A stretch of 64,000 nucleotides of DNA from Shinisaurus crocodilurus (GCA_021292165.1 JAHFWL010001001.1:1612001-1676000); one strand, 5' to 3'; shown: positions 34,990 through 47,482, numbered from the stretch's first letter. Notes: generated by a model not told the origin, from the letters alone. Numbers and translations: made by a program.

Positions 34990-35040
34990 CTCCTCCTCCT
35001 CCTCCTCCTCCTCCTCCTCCTCCTCCTCCTCCTCCTCCTC
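34990..35040. repeat. (CCT)n microsatellite
   Basis: About 17 CCT triplets in intron 5. A (TA)n tract lies nearby at 34816-34844. Confidence 0.95.
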
Positions 35041-35059
35041 AGATTACGTAGTTTCCATG

Positions 35060-35216
35060 TATAGACTATATTTTTCCTAAAATTGTTAGACTAAAAATTG
35101 AGGGTCGTCTTATACACGGAAGTAAGCTGAGGAGAGAACCGCACGGTTGTGAAACTGCCCAGTGCGGGGCGTCTTATACATGGGGAAAAATACTTATAGA
35201 CGGAAAAATACGGTAG
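35060..35216. repeat. Possible short DNA transposon remnant
   Basis: The right end, GACGGAAAAATACGGTA, inversely matches the left TATATTTTTCC region. The interior contains GGGTCGTCTTATACACGG and a shorter return, GGCGTCTTATACATGG. The pattern resembles old vertebrate cut-and-paste MITEs. The superfamily is not resolved. Confidence 0.4.
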
Positions 35217-35488
35217 ATACTAAACAGAACCACAAAAAGCATATGTAACCTTGTTGATCCATGGGGGCGGGGCGGGGAATCCAAAATCCAATATAGGGTA
35301 ACAGCCTTATTAGGACCAACCAGAATGTCACACTTTCAAGTTCTCCAGAACTCTTAATCAGATTGGATATGAAACACATTTGGTGCAGTGCAGAGGGTGG
35401 GGAGGTTGTATTGATGTTAAAGCCTCAACATCTGTAAATTGCAACAGTCCCAAATTGACTTGCAGAAGTTGTGCAGATGTGCAGCCTA

Positions 35489-35565
35489 ATCCTATGTGTA
35501 AGGATTACTCAGATGTAAGGCCTATGGAATTGGATGGGACCTACTCCCATCCGGTTGCAGTCATC
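35489..35565. repeat. Family-1 hairpin MITE
   Basis: Contains AATCCTATGTGTAAGGATTA, TACTCAGATGTAAGGCC and a GGGACCTACTCCCATC return arm. Confidence 0.6.
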
Positions 35566-35769
35566 CAGCAGTTTCCTAAATCCATCTCTCAGCACCAAGC
35601 AGAGGTTGCTTGTGAAGCGGAGAACAAAAGTAAAGAGAAAGATGGTAGTCTTTGGTTTTAGCAAATCTGGAGATTAATTTTAGGTGATCAACAGAAGCCA
35701 ACTTGGCGCAGAACTAACTAATGGTTGGAGGACATATAACACACACACACACACCCCGTTCCCATAAAG

Positions 35770-36220
35770 TTCCATAAAGTTGTATAGAACTCTCTGAAAT
35801 CCCATTTGGATTTATTTTTCCTCTTTGGACAGAGAATGTATCCTATCTATCTACACTGAGCGTTTTATAGAGATTTTTATTTTTTAAAGAGAGGGATGGC
35901 ACGCTCAACTCCCAGGGTGTCTGATTAGGGATCTATGGATTTTGTTAAATCCATTCTGTCTGTGTTTTGCGGATTGTCAGGCACCTTTCGCTCCATCGTC
36001 CACTCGTTGATAGAATTGGATGTTTTTTTCAATTTCCTGAACTATACCAGGACACCCGCCGAATACATTGCATTACAACAGGGAACACTATATTGTTGCT
36101 GGGAAAATTCACTCTCCCTCCTCCCCAGATGGAGCAGGGAAATCTGGGATCCTGGATCCTGGATTATTTCTTGATTATGGAAGAGCTAGATGGAATTTTG
36201 GGATCTGGTTCTTAGATATT
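35770..36220. promoter_or_regulatory. Repeat-poor intron-5 block, candidate regulatory element
   Basis: About 450 nt with no recognisable repeat. Contains GGATTTATTTTTCC, GATTTTTATTTTTTAAAG (homeobox/forkhead/MEF2-like AT-rich sites) and CATTGCATTACAACAGGG. A small GGGATCCTGGATCCTGGAT duplication lies near 36148. Evidence is weak without conservation data. Confidence 0.25.
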
Positions 36221-36239
36221 GACTAGCAAAATGTCCACT

Positions 36240-36276
<37 letters not shown>

Positions 36277-36590
36277 AGTGAGTCTTATGTCTGAGTAGAC
36301 ACATAGAGGATTGTGCTGTAAGGAGCCAATTCCATGTAAGGCTCCAATTTCATGCACATTTCTCTCGGAGTAAGCCCCACTCCTGGTTTGTGCGCTAAGG
36401 CTGCAATACTGTACATATCCCCCCCCCCCGGGGGAGTAAGTCCCAGTGAAGTCAATGGACATTACTTCTGAGTAGACGTGGAGAGGATTGCATTGCAGGG
36501 CCCCAAACCTATACACACTTTCCCTGGGAGTAAGTCCCACTTCGGTCAGTGTGCGTCTTACTTCTTCTGAGTAGCCATGGAGGAGAAGAC
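36240..36590. repeat. (GT)n tract followed by three family-1 hairpin MITEs
   Basis: GT tract at 36240-36274, then hairpins at about 36278-36330, 36405-36492 and 36500-36590. The middle copy contains a C/G-rich run (CCCCCCCCCCGGGGGAG) expanded at its hairpin arm. Confidence 0.65.
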
Positions 36591-36649
36591 TGAGCTGTCA
36601 ATTTCAGTCCCGTGTTGAACCATATACTATATAGGCTGGTCATGGATTT

Positions 36650-37160
36650 CTGCGGTAGATGTTCTCTTTAGGCGGAGACTTGTGTGTGGGTGTGTGGGGG
36701 GGGTCACCCCGTCCCTATGGGATGCTGGGGGTGATGCGCGCAGAGGGCAAGGGGCGCTACGAGACGCCCCCTCGGCTCTGCCCAACCGTCTCCCCCCGGC
36801 CAACGGGCGGCTCACAACAATGGCCAACGAGGACGCGCCGAGGGGGGCGCGCAAGCAGCCTCTCAATTAGAGCCGCTCTAATGAAATTAAAAACCATTAG
36901 ATCGTTCCCCGTTGATGTCTGCGGCCCTCCGGGATGTCAGAGCAATTTGGCTAAACCCCGCGGATGAGAGGGGCTTGCCCTCGGCGCGCGGACGTCCCGG
37001 GGGCCCCTGGCTGGCTGGCGCGGGCCCGGCGGGGCGGCCGGAGTCTCCCTGTCGCCAGCCCCGACGGCAGCCATTGTCAGCCCAGAGAATAGACGGGCGG
37101 GGCGCTTTTCCACACACCCCTCCCGTGTCTCCCTGTCTCTCCCCCCCCCCCGGAGATTAG
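36650..37160. promoter_or_regulatory. Intronic CpG-rich block with paired homeodomain sites
   Basis: A sharp GC- and CpG-rich island within an AT-rich, repeat-packed intron. It contains ACAACAATGGCC (SOX-like), then TCTCAATTAG, AGCCGCTCTAATG and AAATTAAAAACCATTAG. ATTAGAG (36866-36872) and CTCTAAT (36876-36882) form a perfect inverted repeat with a 3-nt spacer, that is, two back-to-back TAAT cores. GC-rich sequence follows to about 37160. It could be an enhancer, an alternative promoter or a conserved CpG island. No open frame with coding character was recognised. Confidence 0.45.
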
Positions 37161-37595
37161 TCTCTAGGGAAGAGCGCCGGAGATCTGAGAAAAGGGGGAT
37201 CTTTTGGAACATGTCTCCCTTCTGGGCGTAGGAGACGGGGGGCGGGGTGGGGGGGAGTGTTGGCAAACTTTCGGGAGTTCCTCCGCCCCCGATGTCGCCC
37301 CCTCTTCTCTTGGCATCCCTTTTAAAGGATAATGGGGAAAAGATGGGGTCAGGCATCCTAGAGCATTCATTAGTCCCAATTCTCTGTCCATCTGCTCCAT
37401 CCGAGGCTGGGGTACATCACAGCCACTGTTTTGCCGATGATGATGATGATGATGATGATGATATGATTGACTTTGTGGGCTATATGTTTGTTGTTGTTGC
37501 TACTGTTATGCAAATATAGACCCAAGCCAACATTATGCAATTATAGGTAAGTACTTACCAAGAAACTAATGGAAACGGAGGAATTAAGCATATTA

Positions 37596-37744
37596 GGGCA
37601 CAATTCTATGCGTGTTTTTAGACAAGGGGGGGAGGGGAAGTCCTGTGACTCCCAGCTTGCCCCAGCCAGCTGAGGATTGCTGGGTAGTTATAGGATTTTC
37701 CTTCTTTCTTTCTTTCTTTCTTTCTTTCTGTGCATACGGAGCCC
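37596..37744. mobile_element. Harbinger-like MITE with internal (TTTC)n
   Basis: Ends GGGCACAATTC and ACGGAGCCC, flanked by TTA and TAA. As at 9113-9284, the T-tract after TAGGATTTT has expanded, here as (TTTC) units at about 37700-37728. Confidence 0.65.
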
Positions 37745-37929
37745 TAAGGAAGCTGAAGAAACACACAGAACTCAAGAAAGTTGAGATTCTTAGTAGGAAT
37801 TAAGGAAATGTATTGCCACCTGTGGCGGCAATAAATGTGTGGAGCTTTTGGGGGGGTTCCAAATGAAATTGCATTCTTGATTGTGTCCAAGCCTATAGGA
37901 GTTTATTAAATTAATAAACATAGCACCAT

Positions 37930-38205
37930 CTTAGAAATTAAATTAAATGTCTGCTGAAACAGGAAGATCTTAACCTGGCATGTAAACTTATATAAGGAAG
38001 ACACCAGGCAGGTTTGCCTGGAAAGGGCATTCCCTAGACAGGGGGGCCACTGCAAAAAAGGTTCTTTCCCTGGTTAGCCACCTGTCACACCATTGTAGGT
38101 GGGGGCACCCAGAGAAGATCCTCTGAAGACTATCTTATCAATTGGGCAGGAACATATGGGAGAAGGCGCTCCTTCCAGCAGACTGGCCATAATAAGCTCT
38201 GTGAT
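37930..38205 (-). mobile_element. L2-clade LINE 3' fragment, antisense
   Basis: Contains GGAAGATCTTAACCTGGCAT and CACCAGGCAGGTTTGCCTGG, followed by CATTCCCTAGACAGGGGGGCC. This is the antisense order of the L2 3' region seen at 59732-60130 and 62765-63062. The copy is diverged. Confidence 0.55.
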
Positions 38206-38654
38206 TGACAATTAGGCCATTCTATGCACTACATGGGGCTTCTACAACAAAATGTTGCAGTTTGAGGTGCTCCCATTCAGTGTTCCAGCCAATCAACCAT
38301 TTATCCTTGATTGGTCCCCATTGGATTCTCTCTCTCTACCCCACCCCTCTAAATATTTCCCCTTTTAATAATTATTATTTATTTATTTTTTGTACTACTG
38401 CAATCCCTGGGGCCTGATGTTATTTCCCTCTTGTGCATGGATGATGCTATTTTGGCTACAGGATTGGCAGTGGGGAAAATGAGGCATGATTAGTTTGCAA
38501 ACTTTGAGTTAGACCTTTGGTAAGAAATAATTAATGTAACTGGTACCCAATATTTTGTTGTTGTTGTTAATTTTGTTGTTGCTGTTGTTATAATTCTTCA
38601 GGGTTTAGCTCCCTCCCCTGGATCTCAAGAAGTTAAGTAATTCCCTGCCCCCCT

Positions 38655-38899
38655 CCCCAAACTGGTGCCCTACAGATGAATTAGACCCGCTTTGGCAGGG
38701 TTGATGGAAGCTGTAGTCTGACACATTGGAGGGCACCAGGTTGAAGAAGGCATCTCTTGAATCAATGTAGGGTAGGCTGAAAGTCAGTGACTGGCGCAAA
38801 GACACCCAGTGAGCTTCGCTGGTCAAGTGGAGACTAAAACCCGGATCTCCTGAGTCCCAGTCCAGACAGTGCTCAAACCAGTACACCACACTGGGTCTC
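38655..38899 (-). mobile_element. Family-4 foldback beside a truncated family-A SINE
   Basis: 38655-38752 is a decayed palindrome (AACTGGTGCCCTACAGATG ... GGAGGGCACCAGGTTG). 38765-38899 is an antisense family-A SINE lacking its tail half (GGTAGGCTGAAAGTCAGTGA through CACACTGGGTCTC). Confidence 0.65.
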
Positions 38900-39007
38900 A
38901 TAACATAAAGAAATATTATGTTTTTATGATGTTGTGTTTGGGGGTTGTAATTTTGGTGATCCGCCCAAAGAGCTTTGGCTATTGTGCAGTATAGAAATGA
39001 AATAAAT

Positions 39008-39105
39008 GCAGTGCGTTCCTATGCACGTTTACTCAGAAGTAAGTCCCTCTGTGTTCAGTGTGTGTCTGTGTGGTCTAATCCCTCGAAAGTGCACATTGGA
39101 TTGCA
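39008..39105. repeat. Family-1 hairpin MITE after a LINE 3' tail
   Basis: 38945-39008 ends like an L2-type 3' terminus (GCTTTGGCTATTGTGCAGTA, AAATGAAATAAATG). A family-1 hairpin with CTCAGAAGTAAGTCCCTCTG follows directly. Confidence 0.6.
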
Positions 39106-39190
39106 TAGCTTTAAATATCTGTGAGGTTGTTCTAGAAAAGCTTCAGGAGGTAGCTGGTTTAGCAAGCACACATACCTTTAAATTTTGGAA

Positions 39191-39405
39191 AGCCAGTGTG
39201 ATGTAGTGGTTAGAGTGTTGGACTGGGACTCGGGAGATCCGGGTTCTGGTCCCCACTTGGCCATGAAGCTTACTGGGTGACTTTGGGCCAGTCACTGACT
39301 CTCAGCCTAACCTACCTCGCAGGGTTGTTGTGAGGATAAAATGGAGAGGAGGATGACCATGTAAACACAATTGGGTTCTTTACAGGGGGGGGGGGAAGAG
39401 GGATA

Positions 39406-39445
<40 letters not shown>

Positions 39446-39468
39446 TGATGATGATGATGATGATGATA
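39191..39468 (+). mobile_element. Family-A SINE with (GAC/GAT)n tail expansion
   Basis: Sense SINE from AGCCAGTGTGATGTAGTGG through AAATGGAGAGGAGG to about 39403. Its A/T tail position is occupied by a GAC-then-GAT triplet tract (39406-39468). The tract ends 118 nt before exon 6. Confidence 0.8.
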
Positions 39469-39472
39469 ATAA

Positions 39473-39850
<378 letters not shown>

Positions 39851-40387
39851 TGAGGTCCCCCCCCCCGCGCCAGTTTCTCCTTTGCTCTTTGTATTTTGGA
39901 GATGGGACACACAGCAGGGATCGGGTGGGGGAGGGAGATAAGAAGAAGACTCCCCCCCCCCCGTATTTTTTCTTCTTTTTCTGAGGACAGACAAGCTTTT
40001 GAAATGGACTTGCACAGTTTCTCAGCAATTTGTGGCATAGGGCATCCTGAAGTAGCTGCCTCTTTCCCACCTAGCAGGGAAGCAATTTCACACAACCAAG
40101 AAAAGTTAAGGAAAACTTCACATCCGTGACCATCAGGTTGTAGAGACAGCACGGTCTAGTGATTAGCGTGGCAGACTAGGACCAGGGCGGCCCAGCTCCG
40201 CATCCCCTTTCAGCTGTGAAGATGTCTGGGTGTCCTAGGATCGGTCACTCAATCTTACCTGCCAGCCAAACCGCAAAGACTCTGACAATGCAAACTGACA
40301 CGTGTATAATTAGAAGTAGGGCCTTCTCAGTTCAGTGGAACTTACACCCATGTAGGTGTGCATGGGGTTGCAGTTTGATTCAAAACC

Positions 40388-40569
40388 TAGGAAGCTGCCT
40401 TAGGCTGAGTCAGACCCTTGTTCCATATAGTCCAGTACTGACTGGTAGCAATGGCTCTCCCGGGTTTCAGGCAGGAGCTTTCCCAGCCCCGCCTGGACAT
40501 GCTGGGGGATTGAACCTGGGTACTTCTGCACACAAAGCATGTGCTTTACTTTACGTCTTAGCCGTGCCC
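40388..40569 (-). mobile_element. tRNA-Ala-like SINE (family B), antisense
   Basis: The + strand runs GAAGCTGCCTTAGGCTGAGT ... CATATAGTCCAGTACTGAC ... GGGGATTGAACCTGGG ... AAAGCATGTGCTTTAC. Reversed, this gives a tRNA-like head with TTTGTGTGC in place of TTTGCATGC, a box B and a 3' body ending in CAGCTTCC. Confidence 0.75.
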
Positions 40570-41060
40570 CCCCCCACACCAATTGAAGTAAGTCCAATTG
40601 AGTTCAATGGACCTTCAATATTGCCTTTCTGCCAAAAATGCTGCTGAGGAAGATGGCAAACAACAATTTAAAGATAGTTTAAAATCCTAAATCTTAATTA
40701 AAAGCATCAAAACAAATGATTAAAAAAAACCCCCCACATAATTAAAAACTCAACAACAAAAGAAACAGAAAGTACCCTGCCAGTGGAAGACTTTACTGCA
40801 GCATTAGGCCAGCTTTCATGTGAAAGGCCTGTCTGAATGAAAAATAAAATAAAATAAAATAAATAAAAAGGCCTCTTCCTGCCACTGTTGGCTGTATGCA
40901 AATTCCAGATCTGATGCTGAACTTGTATGGTGGAATTGTGTATAGATTCCAAGATTACTGGAGCAGAAAGTGGCAGGAGCTGTTAAGGATTACACACACA
41001 CACACACACAATATTTATATACCACTTTCCATTTTTAAAATCCCGAAGCGGTTTACAGCA

Positions 41061-41065
<5 letters not shown>

Positions 41066-41140
<75 letters not shown>
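41066..41140. repeat. (CT)n(CA)n compound microsatellite
   Basis: A CT tract passes directly into a CA tract, with no other sequence between. An AC tract also occurs at 40992-41010. Confidence 0.95.
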
Positions 41141-41142
<2 letters not shown>

Positions 41143-41152
41143 AACACGGACG

Positions 41153-41520
41153 GAGCAATCCTGTGGCCCCTAGACAGCATCTGAGAGGTCATAGGATATT
41201 TTGGATTCCCCGATCCAAGGACAGAGACAGTACTCGGACCGAAGATGGGGGAGTCAGAGATCCGTCCCCCCTCCCCTTGCAGGATGCTGCAGCCAGACTG
41301 TTTGACTAGGGGTGGTTAGAGGGACTCAAGGCCTTGTTATTCTCCATCTACCCTCCACAACCCCAGGTCTACTCCCCAGAGTCCTAAGTGTCCATACTGG
41401 GGATCTCCAGTGAGGTGTGTGTGTCATCCCATCTGTGAACTTTCCTCTCTGCTGTGGCACTTCCACCACTTCCAAAGACCCTTCAAGTCGCCCTCCTGGG
41501 CAGCCTAGGATTGCTCCCTA
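41153..41520. mobile_element. Non-autonomous DNA repeat (family E), uninterrupted copy
   Basis: Runs GAGCAATCCTGTGGCCCCTAGACAG...GAGAGGTCATAGGATATTTT...GGGGGAGTCAGAGATC in three blocks matching 19080-19345, but without the foldback. It therefore supplies the empty site. Ends near CCTAGGATTGCTCCC, which inversely matches its left end. Confidence 0.65.
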
Positions 41521-41624
41521 GATTTTATTTCTTTTCTCATTATCTTTGGAAGTTATTGTAAAAAAAAAAAGGAAAAAAAAGGCTAGATGAGGAGAAGGGC
41601 CACGTGGAAGGTCCCAGCCCAGGT

Positions 41625-41800
41625 ATAAGCCCAAGCAGCCTCTCGTTGAACAGCAGTGGAACAGACTTCCTCAGGAGGGGGTTGGTTTCCTTTCACTGGA
41701 GGTATTTAAGCAGAGGCTGGAAGGGATGCTGCATTCAGCAGGGTTTTTGGACTTGTTGGCCTCCAAAATCCCTTCCAACTCTTGGTAGCAAGGTTGGGAG
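41625..41800 (+). mobile_element. CR1 LINE 3' end, sense
   Basis: AGTGGAACAGACTTCCTCAG, GGAGGTATTTAAGCAGAGGC and AATCCCTTCCAACTCTTGG follow CR1 3' order on the + strand. The terminal octamer repeats are lost. Confidence 0.65.
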
Positions 41801-42016
41801 AGACCCTCTGATTGAGACCTTGAAGAGCTAGTCAAGGATCTGACTTGGTACCTTTTTCACACGTAAAGCAGAAGAGGGGAACCTCCCACCTCATGGCCAG
41901 ATCTGGCCCTCTGGGGTCTCACAGATGGCCACCCCCCTCCCCCTGGTCACAGCCCCTTCCCCTAACCACCGACCACTTGTTAGTTTCCTGGCTTTTGTGC
42001 AGTTCCCCCCCCAGTT

Positions 42017-42213
42017 CTAAAAGGTTGAAATGCCTCTCTTAAGACTTAGTTACTGGCAGCAAGAGCTTTCAGCTAAAATAGGCTGGTATTTTTGGCCCCG
42101 CCCCTTTTGCATTTGGCCACACCCCCTTTTGCTTTCAGCTTCACCCGCCACTGGAATGTGGCCCCCGAGAGTTTCTCCGAAATGGAATTCGGCCCGTGGG
42201 CTGAAAGAGGTTC
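42017..42213. repeat. Interspersed repeat paralogous to 32610-32802
   Basis: Shares AGGTTGAAATGCCTCTC, GGCAGCAAGAGCTTTCAG and GAAATGGAATTCGGCCC with the intron-5 copy. It has a short internal insertion (CCCCTTTTGCTTTCAGC). Class not assigned. Confidence 0.55.
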
Positions 42214-42423
42214 AACACCCCTGATGCACTGCACGTGCTTTGCTATGGTCTATCCCAGTGGTTGCTCTGTGGCAGTGAAAGCAGAGACCGAGCCTGGTGA
42301 TGATGTGCCATATGTGATGCTGCCACACCTGGCTTAATTTTTTTTTAATAGATATTTTGTTTGTTTTCTTTCGGCAAATCCCTTTGGCTGGTTGGCTGAT
42401 GGTTTTGCAGCCAGGATAAATGA

Positions 42424-42552
<129 letters not shown>

Positions 42553-44136
42553 TAAAATCTTCACCGATGTTGCCTGTCAAGGAAAAGTTGGATATCAGCT
42601 TTCAGCTGTGCCCTTATATTCACAGCTTAAGACCCCGAGTGCCTCCAAAGGTACATGAATTGGAGCAGCTGAACTGCTATGGGAGCTTGCCTTGCATTGT
42701 ATACAGACATACCTTTTCCTCTCCAGGGTTTAGCTCCATGAAAATAGGTCCTAGAACTTTACTGGCAGGAGCCAGTTGTGTGCAGTGCTGATTGGCTGGT
42801 GTCTGTGGCCGTCAACAAGCCCACTTCCCTTCCCCTATCCCTGGTGTGTATTTTTGACTCGATATCCTTTTGTTTTTTAAGTGGTGAACATTCACATGAC
42901 TGTGGCGCATGGCATCTGCAGGAATTTTTCAGGGGGCAAAGCTGCACACCAGTCTGTGATTGTAATTCACATGCATCACACACACCACTACAACACACCT
43001 GTACATTTCCATTGTATGTGTGTTTTGTTGCATAGCATCACATTTTATGACATTCTGAAGCCCACACAGAGTAGCAGAAAATCCTTGGAATTTGGCAGCA
43101 CCAATGCAGAAGAATGTGATAGTCAAGCTTCACGCAGGAGGTGTCACAAACTGCATCAAGACTTTATTTGGAGTGAGGGATATATAAAACAAAATGGAAA
43201 AAAAACACGGAATGCACAGACACACAGTACAGCAGTCTTAAGAATGCCATATCAGATATTTTATGGCATCACCACCCTTATCATACTGTTGACAACTTCA
43301 CATGAGTTGTAAAATCTTCAGAACGTTGGCGGATACTCTGCAGAGAGTAGCACTGGAGTCTGTGAGGAGTATTTTTGGCATGGGAAAGAGAAAACTGCAG
43401 AGTAATAATTACCAGCCCTTGCTTATGGAAACTTCTGGACACTTAGGGTGGGACAACACAGTATGTGTCATTCCATTATTCTTTTTAAGGATGGTTTGGT
43501 TTGGGGTGTTTTGTTTCGTTTTTGTTTTTACAAAGGAAAAAATGAGGAGTCAAGGAAATGAGGCAAGTAGGAACCAATTATAGTGAGCATTTCACAATCT
43601 GCATGTAAAAGATGGAAACGGGATATATATTAGTTTCAAGTGTAAATGCCTCTTCAAAAAAACAACAACCCCTGAGCGAAAAGGAATGCAGGATTTAGAT
43701 GTGATAAAGTTGACACTGACGCTCTTAAAACTGAATCATAAGCATCTATCAGAGTTAAAGTCTTTTTGTTTTGTGTAAAAAAAGATTCATGGGAAAATGT
43801 ACAGAATGCCATGTATGATATTTATTATTATGGTTTTCCTAGAGGACCCAGGGACTAGCGAGTTATTGCAGGCATTAGGATCCACGAGTTCCTCTTCTGT
43901 TTATCATCAGGACCATGTGGAGAACCCATATGGGAGATCTTGCCCTGTTGCTTTCTCATAAACGGCATGAGCTTTGCCATGCATCCCATCCTCAACGTGT
44001 GAATATTTAGGCCAGCTGATGAACAGGAACTTACAGGGATTATGGGGCGGGGGGGGTGGTGGAGCTGAGACTGTGCGCCATGCAGCTCCTCAGAAGTTAG
44101 TGTTTTCTCATTACAAGCTGAGCAGGTCATCATATA

Positions 44137-44307
44137 CAGGCCTGTGGCTCATGCTGGCTCAGCTTGTCTGAGCGTGGAAAGCTAAGCAGGGTCAAGCCTG
44201 GTTGTTACTTGGATGGGAGACCCCTCCTCTAGTTTCCTGCATTGAGCGGGGGTTGGACTCGATAGCCTTGTAGGCTCCTTCCAACTCTATGATCTATGGA
44301 ATCTAGG
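44137..44307 (+). mobile_element. 5S rRNA-headed, CR1-tailed element, copy 3
   Basis: CAGGCCTGTGGCTCATGC, then 5S-like TTGTCTGAGCGTGGAAAGC, TAAGCAGGGTCAAGCCTGG, TTACTTGGATGGGAGACC, then CR1 tail TTGGACTCGATAGCC and CAACTCTATGATCTATGG. It is the best-preserved copy of the fusion, together with 45219-45391. Confidence 0.85.
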
Positions 44308-44404
44308 AAACCCCCGTTCACCAAAAAGCCCATCACCTGTGTAATGGCCCTTACAGGGGTGAAGGGGAGCCCAAAAAAAAAAGAGTTAGGGGTTTCAGCT
44401 GCAG

Positions 44405-44715
44405 CAGTGCTGACTCCAGGTTTTGGGAAAGATGCCCTCAGTGGACCCGCTCCCTCGGTGAACCTACCTTCTCAGCACCATTGCCACCAGCTGATGATCT
44501 CGCTCCTCGCACCCTTTCTCTCATGTTTGCTACCATTTGCTTGCTTGGCAGACACAGTGCCGGCTCCAGGTTTCTGGGGGCTCTTGGACAAGAGATTCTC
44601 CATGATCCCCGCCCCTCGGTGAATCTACCTTCTCACTGCCCTAGTCACCAGCTGATCTTGCTCCTCTTCCTCTTCCTCATCGCTGCTGCTACCACTTGGT
44701 GACTTGACAGGCAGA
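44405..44715. repeat. Two-unit direct duplication, about 158 bp per unit
   Basis: GCTCCAGGTTT/GACTCCAGGTTTTGGG, CCTCGGTGAATCTACCTTCTC and CACCAGCTGAT occur in the same order at 44405-44560 and 44563-44715. Several substitutions and small indels separate the units. Confidence 0.6.
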
Positions 44716-45218
44716 GAGGCGGTGAGCAAGCAGGCAGCGGCATCCGCTGCTACTTCCTTCTTCGCTGCCACCATTGACTGGGCCAGAGCGAGAGGCAGGT
44801 GAAGGAGCAGATTGCAAAGGTGAAGAGGAGGAGCAAGCAACTCCCGTGGGACTCTGGTCAGTGGGCCCCTACTGGGCGCGACGGGCCCTCAGCCGGTGCC
44901 CAGCCATTTGTGCCAGCCTTGAGCGGCAGGTGGGAAGACATTGTCCAGACACCAGCTCTGCCCACTGAGAAACAACAGAGGGGTGAGTCCTGGCACACAG
45001 ATTTCTCTGAGGCCAGGTGTATAATGCTGAAAACAAGTGTATCTGTCTTTTGCACCTAGCGGGTGGATCTTAGGGGTTCTGGTATGAAGGGTAAGGCTAT
45101 CAATGACTACCAGTCATGATGGCTTTATATTGCCTCCAGTATCATAGGCAGTATGCCACTCAATACCAGTTTGGAGGGAACATGACTAGGAGGCTGCTAT
45201 TGCCAGGAATGAATGTAG

Positions 45219-45391
45219 CAGGCCTGTGGCTCACGCTGGCTCAGCTTGTCTGAGTGTGGAAAGCTAAGCAGGGCCAGGCCTGGTTATTACTTGGATGGGA
45301 GACCCCTCCTCTAGTTTCCTGCATTGAGCAGGGGGTTGGACTCAATGGCCTTGCAGGCTCCTTCCAACTCTATGATCTATGAAATCTATGA
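45219..45391 (+). mobile_element. 5S rRNA-headed, CR1-tailed element, copy 4
   Basis: Same order as copy 3, with TGTCTGAGTGTGGAAAGCTA, GGGCCAGGCCTGGTTATTAC, TTGGATGGGAGACCCCTCC, then TTGAGCAGGGGGTTGGACTC and tail repeats CTATGATCTATGAAATCTAT. A CR1-like fragment in + orientation (about 45085-45215) lies immediately upstream. Confidence 0.85.
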
Positions 45392-46984
45392 ATAAGAATT
45401 AATCCGGTTCACATTTCAATGCGAATTTACCAAATTCACGCTTCCCAAGCCTAAAATCTGAACAGGAATGCAGCTTGCTGCCCAAATGTATAAATTCCCA
45501 AAGTTTGAGTTGCAGTTTGCATGACAAAAAAAAAAAAATCTGTGCAAAAATGCATACCTTTCCCCCCAAAAAAACATGCACACAGAGATGCGTATATTTA
45601 AAACATGCGCATAAATTGTGCATGTTTGCAAACGTGCACACAAACACTTTATTCAATGAGGTAAGGTCCGTACGCTGGCACAAGCGTGCACAAAACTGCA
45701 CACAGTTGGAACACGCGTACAGAAATGCAGATTTTGAAACAATACTCATGAACGTGTGTACAAATTTTCATGCAGCCTTAAAATAATAATATTTTTTTTA
45801 AAAAAACAACAACTAACCAATGTGGAATCGGGACGGAACCAACTAAACAATGAAAAAATGAGAACCTGAGAGATTTTCGAGCTTGACAGTTTCCTCCATC
45901 CCATTGGAATTTTGCATGTGGGCTTCCCATAGGCATCTGGTTGACCACTCTGGGAAAAGAATATGACTAGAGAGGCCTTTGGTCTTATTCAGCACAGCTA
46001 GTCTTATGTTCTTAGTAAAAAAAAAAGTGGGGGGGGGGGAAGAAAAAAGAAGAAGAAAAGAAATAGATCAGACAAGCCTGAAATCTATCTTACCCTGCTC
46101 TAGAATATGCATATGCGCCACAGCTGTTCCTCATGTACAAAGTATCTGTTGTGCTTAAAAGATAGCTCCTGGTTTAAGGTATATGCGGGCTTTGCTTCTG
46201 GAAAGTTCCTTTTGGAAGCTGTGTGTGCAGAGATGCTATGACATAATTCTCCTCCTGTATCCCTAAATTATACTCTTCTCCTCTTCTTTCTGGCTATGTG
46301 CACACCAGAATATTACATGAGTGAATAGAAAGTGTGAAGAATATGGTACCGGTTATGCAGAATCCAGCGACCTGACAATCTCAGTTTTGAATTAGGAAAA
46401 ATAGCATGTTTCTACTAGTATGGTTGCTTGAAGAATGAAATCTCTCTATATTCCGATGCAAATTCACCCTGTCTGTGCCTCTTGGACTAACATGTGGATT
46501 GGAACTTGGTTATCTACTATCTTTCACACTTTGCAAATGCTCCAGCATGGTTCTCGCCCCCCCCCCCCCATGTATCAAAATACATTTAGAAATGCATATT
46601 TGGAGAGAAAGCATGTTTTAAAAACCATGTGTTTACTTACATAAATGCAGACTTCTTAATAGCAAATTAAGTAGAAATGGGATTGAACGGATCTGTCGTG
46701 AACAGGTGTGAAAGTGACAAGGACTGGAAATGGAGTGGTTCATCCATCTTTAGTTTCTAGTCCTTATGAATATAAGGACAGGCTTTGAAGTATGTGAGCA
46801 ATACCTGCGGAAAGCTCTGGGGCCAAAGGGTGAGTGAATAGGATCTTTGCTGGTCGCAAGGCAGGGGCTTCGGTGCTCTCCGTAGTTCGTTTCTGAGAAC
46901 AAACAAAACCAGAATAATTAATACAAAATTAGAGAAATCCTACATGTCTGCATAATTTCGTATGGACAGAACAGAATACGTTTA

Positions 46985-47035
46985 TTGCACAATCTAAAGA
47001 TCATTGCACAATCTAAAGATCATTGCACTAATTTT
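46985..47035. repeat. Short tandem repeat, about 21 nt
   Basis: CATTGCACAATCTAAAGAT occurs twice, and a third partial unit begins CATTGCACTAAT. Confidence 0.85.
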
Positions 47036-47479
47036 ATATGGGTTGCATCACCCAATTCCCCCCCCCCCACTGTAGGGTTTGCATTACATTGGGCCTGGAA
47101 TTCTGATTTGCTTTTCACCCCTTATCATTTTATGCTCATCTTACAAGGACACAGCTTCTGCGTTTTTTGATTAGCAGGGACACTGACATCATCTGCCTCC
47201 CCACCTCAGACTTCCCTGTTCCCTCTGAGCTGAGCTGCAATCCTCACAGTAGCTGATGGAACATGAATTTTCTCAGCAAAAAATATTGTTCCCTGTTGTA
47301 CTGCAAAGTATTTTGGGACGCCTTGGTCTTGATCTTCTCAAAAGATCTGCTCCTGGCAGAGACGAAAGCTGCCTGCATTTTTGGTCTCTCTTTGGGGTCG
47401 TAGCTATGACGACTGCAATGATGAGTGCCTGCATTTCAACTTTTACCGCTACATCACTGCTCCTACTTTCACACATTCC

Positions 47480-47482
<3 letters not shown>

